Below are positions 24,540-34,520 of a stretch of DNA of 64,000 nt, one piece after another; the first letter of the stretch is position 1, and every line of letters begins with the position of its first letter. A program made the position numbers and the translations under genes. The stretch spans positions 2,356,001-2,420,000 of the forward strand of contig JANFAH010000004.1 in assembly GCA_024663395.1 (NCBI GenBank), read 5' to 3'. The DNA comes from Pisolithus tinctorius (Eukaryota; Basidiomycota; Agaricomycetes; Boletales; Pisolithaceae). Under the pieces are notes generated by a model. That model saw only the letters and a list, made by a program, of their open reading frames with translations. It did no database searches and was not told the DNA's origin.

Positions 24540-24666
24540 CTTTGAAGTCTGCAATCAATGCGCATGACTCTTTCCTTCCATCCATACGCCGCATATTGTA
24601 CCTTCTAATCGCACGAGATTAAACTATGATACTATACACCGGACAGGGGGAGTCATAGATGATAGG

Positions 24667-25391
24667 TCAAAACCCTTTCTTTCTCTCCCATAACTTGGGC
24701 TCCAAAGGGAGGAGTGCCGCAGCGACCCGTCTTCCTTCTTCCGCTAGGAGATTATATGTTGACGATGCGTTTCTCTGTTGTGTACTTCAACATAGGGACA
24801 GGGGGGGACTGACAACGAATGGCTCACGGTATCCATTACATCCAGTTGTATGCCCAGTCCCGTTATATATGACCTTATCCTGGGCGGGACGAATTCCACG
24901 CGTGCACCCGTACCAAACACGAGAATTTCTGGGCGTATGTATTGAGTGACATAACCTCGATACTCCAAATCATACACACCAGGCTTTGGTACGACGACCT
25001 CGAATATGGACCAATGCTCGCTCGTCCAGCCTTCCCATCTCTCCATATTCCCCGATACCATCCCCGTACTTACAGTAGAACTGAACCCGCCGTTCGGAAC
25101 GTCCCACAAAAAAACTTTTCCATCCAAGAATATAACAGGTCCGGTCAAGACGAGTCCGTCAGCGAGTTTAATGCCTGTCTTTGAGACGGAGAGGACCTGG
25201 ACCGGTGGGGGTATGTCGGAGGCGAGGATGTTGGTCAGTGTCGTTGGCCGGTCGGTCAGACGAGTCGGGGAGACATGTATATTCCGGGGCCCAAGCTGCG
25301 TTGACAAGGCTGTCGGTGCAAGATTTCGGCACGTCCGGGGTCGTCGAAGTACATTGAGTACTTGTCGTGTGGACAAACGAACCGAAGCCAT
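24667..25391 (-). CDS. Complex I assembly factor NDUFAF3 (Mth938/DUF498 domain)
   Basis: Exons complement(24667..24774, 24828..24928, 24980..25391) sum to 621 nt, 206 residues. After a presequence-like N-terminus (MASVRLSTRQVLNVLRR) come the family hallmarks: VLSVSKTGIKL, GPVIFLDGKVFLWDVP, VVPKPEILVFGTGARVEF and GIQLDVMDTRNASSTYNLLA. NDUFAF3 works with NDUFAF4 in early complex I assembly on the inner membrane. Introns are 51 and 53 nt, GT-AG. It is convergent with the acidic gene, with a 127-bp gap. Confidence 0.92.
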
Positions 25392-26097
25392 GTCCAATAT
25401 TTGTGTGCAAGTCGCGGCCAAGATTGTCGACGAGCCAAACCGTGTTCGATGACGTCGCACGAAATGATCATCTGTACACGTACGTGGTTGGTGCTTGATG
25501 TCGGAAAGGTTGCAAACACGTCATTTTATACACATTGGAGTAACAGGTCACCGGATAGAAACCTCGACCCGACATTGGCGACATGTCCAACCAAACTACG
25601 TTCTGACCATGAAAGAGCGACAAATCTCAAGAGGATGCGCAAGCTCTAAGCCAGTATAACCTGGGTCCACTATGGAACCAGCACGCGGTGTTTTTCATTC
25701 CTCCCCCCATCATGCCATGTCGACAGACCCATCATCATGATATCAGACAGCAAACCCAAAGGACCCTGGCGGCTCGGATTACAGGTCAGGTGTTGGAGGT
25801 AAAGACAAGAGAAAGGTCTTGGTAGCCTGCTTGTGCAAGAACGAGCCCCTGTCACTTGGAGTTATCAGTGAGTGTAATTCGTTTGCATGCACCCGCCGTC
25901 TGCCTTCGTCAATTCGTTGGTATCTAGTATACTACGAAGTAAGTACCTCTTGCGTACTATTCAGGGTGTTTGCGCTCTTGGCCATACTCTGTTATACGTT
26001 GGCATCCGGTCTAGTTGGTCACCAAACTACTTGCGACTAGCGCTGGCTATTATGGATCTCTCGAGAATGCTCACCTTGCGTCGAGTCACTCCATCCG
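25392..26097. other. Intergenic upstream of the cyclin duplication
   Basis: About 700 bp between the NDUFAF3 start and the left border of the duplicated cyclin unit. An open plus-strand frame at 25887..26219 runs into the cyclin promoter but has no recognisable domain. Confidence 0.4.
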
Positions 26098-26227
26098 GTG
26101 GCTGTGCAGAATACGCAGTCACTTTCTACCCCTTTCGACCAAAAAGAGAAATTTCCCCTATACTCCTACAAAATGGGTCTCCCCCTCAGAGCTACCCTAT
26201 TATTCCTCTTAACTCTTGACGTCCACA

Positions 26228-27064
26228 ATGTCCACCACTGTTGACCTCAAGCAATTCGTCGACATATCCAACAACCAACGTCATCGTCTTTGTGGTATGT
26301 CTTCTCGCAATCCTCTACTATTCATCGCTCCTCACATTCTCATCCCAGACTATATCGTCGACTGTGTAGTTGATGCAGTCGATTTCGCGGGGGGATACCC
26401 ACCGACTTACTGTTGCCCTCCATCCAATCAGCCTGAATATGCCCTTCTCAGGAAGCTTGTTATCCTCCTCGTCACACTGTCGCACCCTTCGGTCTACACA
26501 ATTGCGGTTGCCTTGGTCTATATTGACCGTTTGATACTCACGGGGCGCCTCGTCTTTGATAATGCAACCCGTGAACGCCTAGTTTTAGGAGCCCTTATGT
26601 TGGCTAGTAAAGTGCGTGTGCCTGACGGTCCACAGTTAACTGACGTGACTTATGGTTTACTTTAACAGCACCAAAGTGACGTTCCTCTTGAAGATGAGGA
26701 CTGGACTGCTTTCAGTCTGCCCTTCAGCCGAAAGGAGATTGACCAAATGGAACTCGAATTTCTTGATGCTCTGGAATACGACCTACAAGTCTTGGATGAT
26801 GAACTGCTGGAGCACTCACTTCCAATTGTCGAGATCCTCTCCTCTATCCGAACACCGTGGTATTGTCCAGATCATAGCCCTTCACGCCCAATGAAAGCAC
26901 AGTATTATCCCACACACCACTACGCGGCGTCCAGTAGTAGCTCGTTAACATTGGTGGGACCAGAGGGTAACAACTCCATTGGCAAAACTCTTGCCACGTT
27001 TCGGCAGAGGGGCTTGTGTGCTTTGCGGAACTGGTTGCGACGCACTCTTGCTTCTGAAGATTAG
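26228..27064 (+). CDS. Pho80-like cyclin A1 (duplicated family)
   Basis: Exons join(26228..26294, 26349..26611, 26669..27064) sum to 726 nt, 241 residues. The cyclin-box features are LLRKLVILLVTLSHPSVYTI, AVALVYIDRLIL, RERLVLGALMLASK and MELEFLDALEYDLQV. This pattern fits Pho80/Pcl-type cyclins, which direct a Pho85-like kinase in phosphate or growth signalling. The first intron (54 nt) is a multiple of three and has no stop, so an unspliced form would stay open. Splicing it matches gene B1, where the same intron contains stops. The C-terminus ends in a basic helix (ALRNWLRRTL). The partner kinase is not in the window. Confidence 0.8.
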
Positions 27065-27470
27065 GCGGGTCGATTTTGATGACCGTGAGGGGTAGATAAT
27101 CTTACCCTCATCACTGGTGGAAGCTTCCGACGTAATTATCTAGTGTTGGTACACATTTCTTTGACGTTACATTTACTATGCCTGTCTGTTATGTATTTAG
27201 CGCTTGAATCTAAGTTGCCTGTATATATTTGATCGTGATTTTGTTATCAGGGAGCATGAACACATCAGCGACTCACTTCCTTGTTACTTGCAGTCCCCGT
27301 CTGTCTATTGTACAAACTTTTCAGTAAGTTACTTCCGTTACGGTACCCAAGGACAGCCACCGACGCCATTCGGCACTTGCCGAGTTAAGGAGTACATTTC
27401 AAATTACTACCCAGTCAAGTTCCCCTCGAGCATTACAAATTACCCCCTCAAACTTCCCCTTTACTATGTC

Positions 27471-27477
27471 TATAAAA
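27471..27477 (+). promoter_or_regulatory. TATA box candidate of cyclin B1
   Basis: TATAAAA lies 53 bp before the B1 start codon and is kept in the duplicate at 30803..30809, also 53 bp before the B2 start. Confidence 0.55.
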
Positions 27478-27529
27478 TGGGTTCCCTCCAGTCTCTTCGT
27501 CTCCCATTGTATCCTGATCTTCTACCACA

Positions 27530-28404
27530 ATGTCCAATACTATCAGCCTGAAGTACTTGCCCAACCTCACTCATGACGTCGAAAGCCGTCTACACGGTGT
27601 GTCCTCATCCAGTCACCTAATGATTTAAATGATCTCATTCACGTCATCTTTTCACAGACTACGTCGTGGATTGTGTAGTCAACGCGGTAGAGTTCTCGAA
27701 GGGGAATCTATCCCCTCGTCGTTGCTGCCCCCCCTCGCAACTACCGGAGTTCGCACTCCTCAAACAGTTTGTGACGAGGATGATAAAGAAATCCGGTGTC
27801 TCTGTCCATGGGATCGCAGTTGCCCTGATCTATATCGACCGCCTGAAGCAGGAGGAATTGCTTACAAACTATGAAGGAGCAGTTTATGAACGCTTGTTCA
27901 TAGGAGCTCTTATCTTAGCCTTGAAAGTACGTCTTCTCAACTTTCACATGTCTGCTAGACTTGAACGATACTTTCATCTCACAGCACCTGGGCCATGGTA
28001 ATTCGACGACGAGTCACGATTGGGCAAGGATGAGCCTGTTGTTCAACCCCGCGCAAATTGAAGAAATGGAGCTGGAGTTTATCGTTGCGTTGGATCGCAA
28101 ACTGGGTGTTGCGGGCTTTGAGCTCCTTCTGCATCGGCTAGTGATTTTGCAGATCGTCAGCTCTCTGAGCACTCCCAGAATATGTCCACTCCATGACAAT
28201 TCGTGCCCGATGAGAGCCAACTTCTGGCCACCTCATCATTGCTACACGAACAGTTCACGCACATTACCAGTGCTGCAAGGGTGTGCTGACGTCAATAAAC
28301 CCCTCCCCAAGACTCCCCACCGAAATTACCTCCGTTCTTTGTTCTCACTCGGCAGCACTAGCTCTTTTAATTATGCACACTGCACGCCTTTGCGCGCTCA
28401 CTGA
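27530..28404 (+). CDS. Pho80-like cyclin B1 (duplicated family)
   Basis: Exons join(27530..27596, 27658..27926, 27985..28404) sum to 756 nt, 251 residues. The exon phases and the first exon length (67 nt) equal those of A1. Shared features are DYVVDCVVNAVEF, a CCPPSQLPEFALLKQF segment, AVALIYIDRLK, ERLFIGALILALK and MELEFIVALDRKLGV. Identity to A1 is clear but low, so A and B are an older duplicate pair inside the newer tandem repeat. The C-terminal 60 residues hold PKTP motifs that could be kinase sites. Function is presumably as for A1; B-type proteins differ in the surface after the cyclin box. Confidence 0.8.
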
Positions 28405-28607
28405 ATCATGGTTAGTGGAAGCAGCGAATGCGAGAGCCTGGTGTTGGCACGATCTGCTATGTCTACCCGTTGAGTATCTCTGTTGACATTAGTTAACGAG
28501 CATGCATAGTAAGTCAGTTGTAATTAGCTTGGGAAATATTTAGTCGTTAGCAGAGAGCATGACGAGCAATCTATACTATTCCACGAATCAGTGTAGTAAT
28601 TTGTGGT

Positions 28608-28913
28608 GTGTGGTCCAAAGCCCGGGTTTTCAGCACGAAGCTCAACGGAAAGGTCATCGAAATAGGTATGAGGGTCGTGTTGTCCGCCAAACTCAAAGAA
28701 CAGAGGTTAGGTGTTGTTCGACGTTTACACTGGTATTGCCCCAGAACTAGGACGGTCGAGCGGAGGCTCGACCTGTTGGGGTGGATGACCGGAACGCTCT
28801 TTGTCACTGGCGAGTCACATGTAAATCCAGCGCTACGGCTTGCAGGAAGAAATCTTCCGGGAATGGATTTCAAAGTCGTCAATGACTCCCACGTGTACGA
28901 CTCGATAAAATAG
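28608..28913 (+). pseudogene. Fragment resembling mitochondrial ribosomal protein L4 (uL4m), copy 1
   Basis: An open stretch of about 100 codons reads VIEIGMRVVLSAKLKEQRLG, then LFVTGESHVN, LRLAGRNLPG and VNDSHVYDSIK. This matches the second half of the L4 fold in mitochondrial L4 proteins as I know them. The N-terminal half, including the long internal loop, is missing, and no plausible start or splice site links to it. I read it as a decayed gene fragment carried within the duplicated unit. Copy 2 at 31985..32110 is further truncated. The match is from family knowledge, not a search. Confidence 0.55.
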
Positions 28914-29236
28914 CGGAGGGCTGTGCCTGAATGGGTTAGCGTTGTGGAGGAGCCGGTTCCTCTTCTCCGGTCTACTTCGACTGAACTTGGATCTGCCGAG
29001 CTACAGTAACACTAGTGATGGTACCCTGTGTGATTCCGAAGTATGCAGACCTGAGCACAAAGATTTGTACGTATGTAATGGTTTACCAAGTTGTTTCGGC
29101 ACACTACCGGTGTTCGGGGAAGAGCTAGAAAAGACTACCTTCGCGAGAAGCTTAGTCCCCAACGATCTTAAAAACATGGTAACTTACGCCCGTCAACACT
29201 GACCGCATTGCATTAGGTTGCATTCAATCAATATTT

Positions 29237-29431
29237 TTACGTCGTAGTGGTCACTGCAATGGTACCTCTTCCATAGTCGAACTCGGGCGACTTGAGCCCG
29301 GCGTAATTCAAGTAATCATCGATAAGATGGGCTACAACCTCTAAGGGATTCCTTTCCTGTCCGCGAGGTGCACAGGCGCAGCGCCACTCGTTGCCCAGTT
29401 TGTACAAGGGAAGAAACGGCTCAATAGGTCT
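29237..29431 (-). other. Unidentified coding-like fragment between the duplicated units
   Basis: The minus strand reads as an open frame with a protein-like composition (for example RNPLEVVAHLIDDYLNYAG) that stops at 29237. It has no start of its own and its upstream part runs antisense into the A2 promoter. It may be a remnant of the gene that once flanked the duplication junction. I cannot name it. Confidence 0.3.
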
Positions 29432-29545
29432 AGTGGCTGTGCAGATTACGCAATCACTTTCTACCCCTCTCGACCAAAAAGAGGCAATTCCCCTATACTC
29501 ATTGGGTCTCCCCCTTAGTATTCCTCTTGGCACTTGACGTTCAAA

Positions 29546-30241
29546 ATGTCTACCACCGTTGATCTCGAACAATCCATCGACATTTCCAACAACGCACGCC
29601 ATCGTCTTTGTGGTATGTCTATTCGCAATCCTCTACTATGCGTCGCTCCTCACATTCTCATTCCAGACTGTATCGTCGACTGTGTAGTTGACGCAGTTGA
29701 TTTCACAAGGGGATGCCCACAAAATTACTGCTGCCCTCCATCCAATCAATCTGAATACGACTGTCTGAGAAAGTTTGTTATCCTCCTCGTCACACTGTCG
29801 CACCCTTCGGTCCACTCTATCGCAGTTGCCTTGGTTTATATCGATCGTTTGATACTCACGGAACGCTTTGTCCTTGATAACGCAGCCCGTAAACGCCTAG
29901 TTTTAGGATCCCTTATGTTGGCTAGTAAAGTGCGTGTACCTGACGGTCCACAGTTAACTGACGTGACTGATAGTTTACTTTAACAGCACCAGAGCGACGT
30001 CCCGCTCATAAATGGGGACTGGAGTGCTTTCAACTTGCCCTTCAGCCGAAAGGAGATTGACCAAATGGAGCTTGATTTTCTTGATGCTTTGGAATACGAC
30101 CTGCAAGCCTCGGATGATGAACTGCTGGAGCACTCGCTTTCGATTGTCGAGATCCTTTCCTCTCTTCGACACCCGCGGTATTGTCCAGATCACAGCCCTT
30201 CACGCCCAATGAGCGCACAATACTATCCCCCACACCACTAG
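29546..30241 (+). CDS. Pho80-like cyclin A2, C-terminally truncated duplicate
   Basis: Exons join(29546..29612, 29667..29929, 29987..30241) sum to 585 nt, 194 residues. The intron positions and the lengths of the first two exons match A1 exactly. The cyclin box is intact (AVALVYIDRLIL, LVLGSLMLASK, MELDFLDALEYDLQA). The protein stops 47 residues earlier than A1: CACTACGCGG in A1 is CACTAGCGG here, a one-base loss that creates a TAG. The lost tail is still visible in another frame (RALWRWLRRTR) up to 30378. So the cyclin fold may work, while the basic C-terminal helix is lost unless the missing base is a sequence error. Confidence 0.75.
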
Positions 30242-30802
30242 CGGCGTCTGGTAGCTCGCAAACGTTAGCAGAATCCGGTGGTCGCAGAGACATTGGTGGA
30301 ACCCTTGCCACCTCCCGGGGGAAGAGCTTCCGTGCTTTGTGGAGGTGGCTACGACGCACTCGCATTCTCGCACATTAGGCGGGTCGATTCGATGACCGTG
30401 TGGGGTAAATTACCCTACCCTCATCGCTAGTGGAAAATAACCTAGCTTTGGCACACCTTTCTTTCACGTTACATTTACTATGCCTGTTTGTTATGTAGTT
30501 AAGTTAATGCTTGAATCTAAGTTACCTGGATATATTTGATAGTGATTGTGTTAACAGAGAGCATGATGCACACAAGCAACTCGCTTCCTTGTTACCTGCA
30601 GTCCCCGTATGTACTACTGGGATCCTAAAAGCTGCCTATTCCTGTCGCACAAACTTTTCAGTACCTTTGTAATAGCACCCCGGAATAGTCAGTGATGCCG
30701 GTCGGCACTTGCCGAGTTAAGGAGTACATTTCGAATTACTACGCAGTCAAGTTCCCCTCGAGCATTTCAAATTACCCCCTCAAACTTCCCCTTTACTATG
30801 CC

Positions 30803-30809
30803 TATAAAA
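30803..30809 (+). promoter_or_regulatory. TATA box candidate of cyclin B2
   Basis: TATAAAA lies 53 bp before the B2 start codon, at the same distance as in B1. Confidence 0.55.
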
Positions 30810-30861
30810 TGGGTTCCCCCCAGTCTGTTCGTCTTTCACTGTATTCTGATCTTCGACCACA

Positions 30862-31735
30862 ATGGCCAACACTATCAACCTGAAGTACTTGCCCAACCTC
30901 ACTCATCACGTCGAGAGCCGTCTTCACGGTGTGTCTTCATCTAGTCACCTAATGATTTAAATGATCTCATTCTCATAATCTTTTCACAGACTACGTTGTT
31001 GATTGCGTAGTCAACGCAGTAGAGTTCTCGAGAGGAAATCTATTCCCTCATCGCTGCTGCTCCCCCTCGCAACTACCAGAGTTTGCACTCCTCAAACAGT
31101 TTGTGACGAGGATGATAAAGAAATCCGGTGTCTCTGTCTATGGAATCGCAGTTTCTCTGGTCTATATCGACCGCCTGAAGCGGGAGGAATTGCTTGCAAA
31201 CTATAAGGAAGCAATTTATGAACGTTTGTTCATAGGAGCTCTCATCTTAGCGTTGAAAGTACGTCTTCCCAACCTTCATATGTCTGCTAGACTTGAACGA
31301 TATTTCCACTCACAGCATATATGCCCTGGTGATTCGACGACGAGTTGCGATTGGGCAAAGGCGAGCCTATTGTTCAACAGAGTGCAAGTTGAAGAATTGG
31401 AACTAGAGTTTATCGGTGCATTGGATCGCAAACTTGACGTTGCGGGCTATGAGCTCCTTCTACATCAGCTAGTGATTTCCCAGATCGTCAGCTCTCTGAC
31501 CACCCCCAGAATATGTCCACTCCATGACAATTCGCGCCCGATGAGAGCCAACTTCTGGTCACCTCATCACTACAACACGACGAGTTCGCGCACGTTACCG
31601 GTGCTGCAAGGGTGTGCCGACATCAATAAACCTCTTCCCAAGACTCCCTGCCGAAATTACTTCACCTCTTTGTTCCCGTTCAGTGGCGGCACATCTTTTA
31701 ATTACGCCCATTTCATGCCTGTCCGTGCCCACTGA
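30862..31735 (+). CDS. Pho80-like cyclin B2 (duplicate of B1)
   Basis: Exons join(30862..30928, 30990..31258, 31316..31735) sum to 756 nt, 251 residues, the same length as B1. All exon lengths are identical to B1; the second intron differs by one base (57 against 58 nt). The cyclin-box motifs are SLVYIDRLK, ERLFIGALILALK and LELEFIGALDRKLDV. Most differences from B1 are substitutions in the tail and a few in the box, and the reading frame is intact. That suggests the copy is under some selection, in contrast to truncated A2. The expected role is as a regulatory subunit of a Pho85-like kinase. Confidence 0.8.
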
Positions 31736-31984
31736 ATTCCACCCTCATTATCATATCCTCGTTACCTGAACTATGTTAGTGGAAGCTGCCAGTTGACATG
31801 ATGTGTAACTAGGTAGTGTTTGAATCTACGAGAAATTTATATATCAAAGACGCGCTACCTTGTTACTTGCAGTCCCTTCACATGCACCAGTGAATACTCG
31901 TGGTGAGGTTCGAGGATCTGGCTGGAGAGACTGCCGACGGAGGATCCCCAGCAGAGCTCATTCGGGAGACGGACAAGGACCTAT

Positions 31985-32110
31985 CCTTGCAGGGGGTGGT
32001 AGCACCAAGCTTGAGAAAGGTCATCAAGACGAGTTTGAGGGTGGTGTTGTCTGCGAAACTTCGGGAGGAGAGGCTGGATGTTGTTCGACATTTTCACTGG
32101 GATTGCCTCG
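31985..32110 (+). pseudogene. L4-like (uL4m) fragment, copy 2
   Basis: This is the shorter relative of the fragment at 28608..28913. LRVVLSAKLREERLDVVRH aligns with the copy 1 stretch, and then the match breaks. Downstream, the flanks of the two copies match again (CCTCTTCTC near 28958 and 32140), so an internal part of copy 2 was lost after duplication. Confidence 0.5.
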
Positions 32111-32226
32111 TGACTAAGATAGCAGTATCGTGCTCTTCCTCTTCTCTAGTCTACCTTGACTGACCATAGATCATGCCGACTTACAGCACTAGTGACGTGA
32201 TCCCATAAAGCATGCAGTCAGACAAC

Positions 32227-32575
32227 CCCCAATACTCTATAAGCTCATGTTATTGTACTTCAACACAATGATGAGTAAATAACCCACCACGAGGTTCATT
32301 CACGCTGATTCAGAGGATGTCCACTCACTGGCATAACACAATTTCGTTGGTCAGTGCTGGCTACCCAAATGACAGGTCCTTGAGTTATGGGACTTAAGCA
32401 AGCAAAATCAATTGAGAGATGGTTTGTAACTTGACACAACACATCACAGAAGCTAGGCTGTGATGAACTCGGTGGATGACCTTTTGATAAAATATTTGAC
32501 AATATCAATGTACACGGTTCCACCATGAATTGAAAACGGCTTGTTACACGAGGGGTTCAATAACCTCTACAAGGT
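32227..32575. other. Intergenic between cyclin unit 2 and KAE1
   Basis: About 350 bp of convergent 3' sequence. I see no gene, repeat or RNA in it. Confidence 0.45.
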
Positions 32576-33956
32576 TATAGTCTCCATGTCACACGGACCT
32601 CATCCGTCCGGAACCTTGGAACCGTTCGATATTCGTGGAAAATCATAAAACATAACCGCTTACCGTTGTGTGCAAGTGCTCTTCTCCAAAGGAGTAGTAT
32701 ATCCCGTCCGATAGCTAAGAAGTCCGGCGTGTGCGATCATAATCCCATTGTCAATGCAAAAACTGAATTTCAGGCATGTTCAGGAGACTTGGCTGACCGC
32801 ACAATAATTGTATCTCACCGTTCGTCCGTTGCAAAAACCCGACCCCCACGCTCTTGAGCCATGATGCCCATCATCTCCTGCAACCTCTCGTTGCCTTCAT
32901 GGACAGTGGTGAGCATCTGAGGGCTCCGGAAGGGCGTGTAATAAAGACATACAACCCACACCACCGACAATGAGGACTTCAGTACTTCCAATGTGAGCCA
33001 TGGCCCTCTCCGTGATTTCTACAAGCATGGCAAATACGGTTTCCTGTAATGAATAGCACAGATCCGCAAGCGTGATAACATCATCTTCCGGGCTATAAGG
33101 GGTACCGGTAGGCCTGAAGCGCTCATCTGCGGTGTAGGCTTCGACAGACGTCAAAATCCCAGATAAACTGACATCCATTCCCTTCGTTGTGTAAGGAAGA
33201 GGGACAAGTCGTTTGCCGCTAAAAACATCCATCAGAACCAATCCGCCTGAAGAAAACACGAAACCAGACTTTTTGGCCTCTTGCTCAATATTGTATCCTG
33301 GACTCGGGGCATTGCTAAGGTTGATGACCCTTGCGAACCGGTCAAGACAATTTCCTACAGCTATATCAAGGGTTTCGCCAAATATTCTGTAGCACTGTCT
33401 CGAGTAGGCTATAACTTGTGTGTTTCCGCCTGAGACGTATAGTACCACAGGGTTCTGAGCACCAGTGATCTCACGACCCATTTCAATATCTGCGGATATT
33501 CATCAGATAGCGGTGGGTGCAGAGGAAGAATGTCTCCTACGTCCCACACAATGATTCACGGCCACCAGAGGTTTGTCAAACATAATCGCCAACGTTCGGG
33601 CAACTAGGGCGACAGACTGCAAAGGTGCACCCATCCCAGGACCTTGACGGCAGGTGATCACCAGAGTAATATATCTCGAAGGGAGTACTGGGCGTGCCTT
33701 TGGTGTAGCAGATACAATCTAGATCGTGCATGGAGATGCCAGCCTGCGAAACGGCATCCTTTATCACTTTGATCGCCCATTCGCGATGATGCTGGGCCGT
33801 ATCACGCGGTAAAAATCCCTCTCCAGGCGGCGTGATATATGTATGTCGGACATTGGCCAGCACAGTAGTGGACCCGTCCTCGTTATGCTTCATGACGCCT
33901 GCGCCCAACTTGTTGGCTGAGCCCTCGAGACCAAGAGCTAGAAAAGGCTTCTCTAT
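32576..33956 (-). CDS. KAE1: KAE1/OSGEP, tRNA N6-threonylcarbamoyladenosine synthase catalytic subunit
   Basis: KAE1 transfers threonylcarbamoyl to A37 of ANN-decoding tRNAs in the KEOPS complex. Exons complement(32576..32615, 32664..32762, 32819..32894, 32953..33218, 33270..33489, 33541..33642, 33698..33956) give 353 residues. The first exon with the start codon was not resolved; it should lie just upstream (an acceptor CTAG precedes 33956). Motifs: [26 protein letters not shown], the metal-binding histidines of [49 protein letters not shown] and a TWRL end. The intron 33643..33697 is GC-AG (AAAG/GCACGC) and is required to keep KGPGMG intact. The intron 33219..33269 is in frame and stop-free. 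Confidence 0.93.
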
Positions 33957-34150
33957 CTAGGGTCAGTCGTGATGGAACTGGTAACCAGCATAATCGCCTC
34001 AACTTGGGGATGCTAATCGGGAATTTCGACTATCCCTCAGTAGGGCCATGTTCAAGATATTCCAATGAAGAGGGCAGCCGTCATCGCTCCTAAGCATTTC
34101 ATTTGTGAACGGCCGGTTGACAGGCGATGGACATGCAGGTCACTAAGATC

Positions 34151-34233
34151 GTCCTTGTCGATTAGTGGTCAAATCATCACGTTGTGGCCTGTACAAAACC
34201 GTGAAGCCGGAGGTTCGAATCCTCCCTGGGACA
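34151..34233 (+). tRNA. tRNA, probably tRNA-His(GTG), with a short intron
   Basis: The cloverleaf can be drawn: D stem GATT/AATC, anticodon stem TCACG/CGTGA, T arm GGAGG-TTCGAAT-CCTCC (perfect box B) and acceptor GTCCTTG/CTGGGAC with one T-T mismatch at pair 6. The anticodon loop is 18 nt. Assuming the standard intron position gives anticodon GTG and an 11-nt intron. A73 agrees with eukaryotic tRNA-His, which gets its G-1 from Thg1. A T-run terminator follows at 34236. The mismatch leaves some room for a pseudogene. Confidence 0.65.
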
Positions 34234-34235
34234 CA

Positions 34236-34240
34236 TTTTT
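34236..34240 (+). terminator. Pol III terminator of the tRNA
   Basis: Five T residues begin two bases after the discriminator of the tRNA at 34151..34233. Confidence 0.6.
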
Positions 34241-34520
34241 GCACCTTTTTTCGGCGGAGACCCTTGAGAGATAATCTAGACCCGACTTCGACTTCGACTT
34301 CGAAACTCACGCACACGTTGTCACACGCATATAAAACAACGATGCAGTGCAGATTGCAGACTTCTATGTATAGACATAGCTAGATTCAAGTTGGAGTGCA
34401 GTGAGTGGCGAGGACATACATATACGTATCGATAGAATCAAACCGATCATTAAGAGAGCACTAAACGGTAGGTACCACCCACATCTCCGGTCGACAGCCT
34501 CAAGCACCTACCCAAACATA

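Larger units (their letters stand above)
26098..29053 (+). repeat. Segmental duplication, unit 1
   Basis: This approximately 2.96-kb unit holds cyclin A1, cyclin B1 and an L4-like fragment. It matches unit 2 (29432..32226) in the same order, including promoters, introns and 3' flanks. The left border is near GTGGCTGTGCAGA in both copies. The borders are judged by eye and may be off by tens of bases. Confidence 0.85.
29432..32226 (+). repeat. Segmental duplication, unit 2
   Basis: This approximately 2.8-kb unit repeats unit 1 (26098..29053) in direct orientation, with a spacer of about 380 bp. It holds cyclin A2, cyclin B2 and a shortened L4-like fragment. It carries several small deletions relative to unit 1. 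Confidence 0.85.

Noticed and set aside
25887..26219. 110-codon plus-strand frame before cyclin A1
   Set aside because: No motif, no splice link to A1, and it crosses into the duplicated promoter, where unit 2 does not keep the frame.
29237..29602. 121-codon minus-strand frame treated as a full gene
   Set aside because: Its upstream part is antisense to the duplicated A2 promoter and start. Only the 29237..29431 part might be a fragment.
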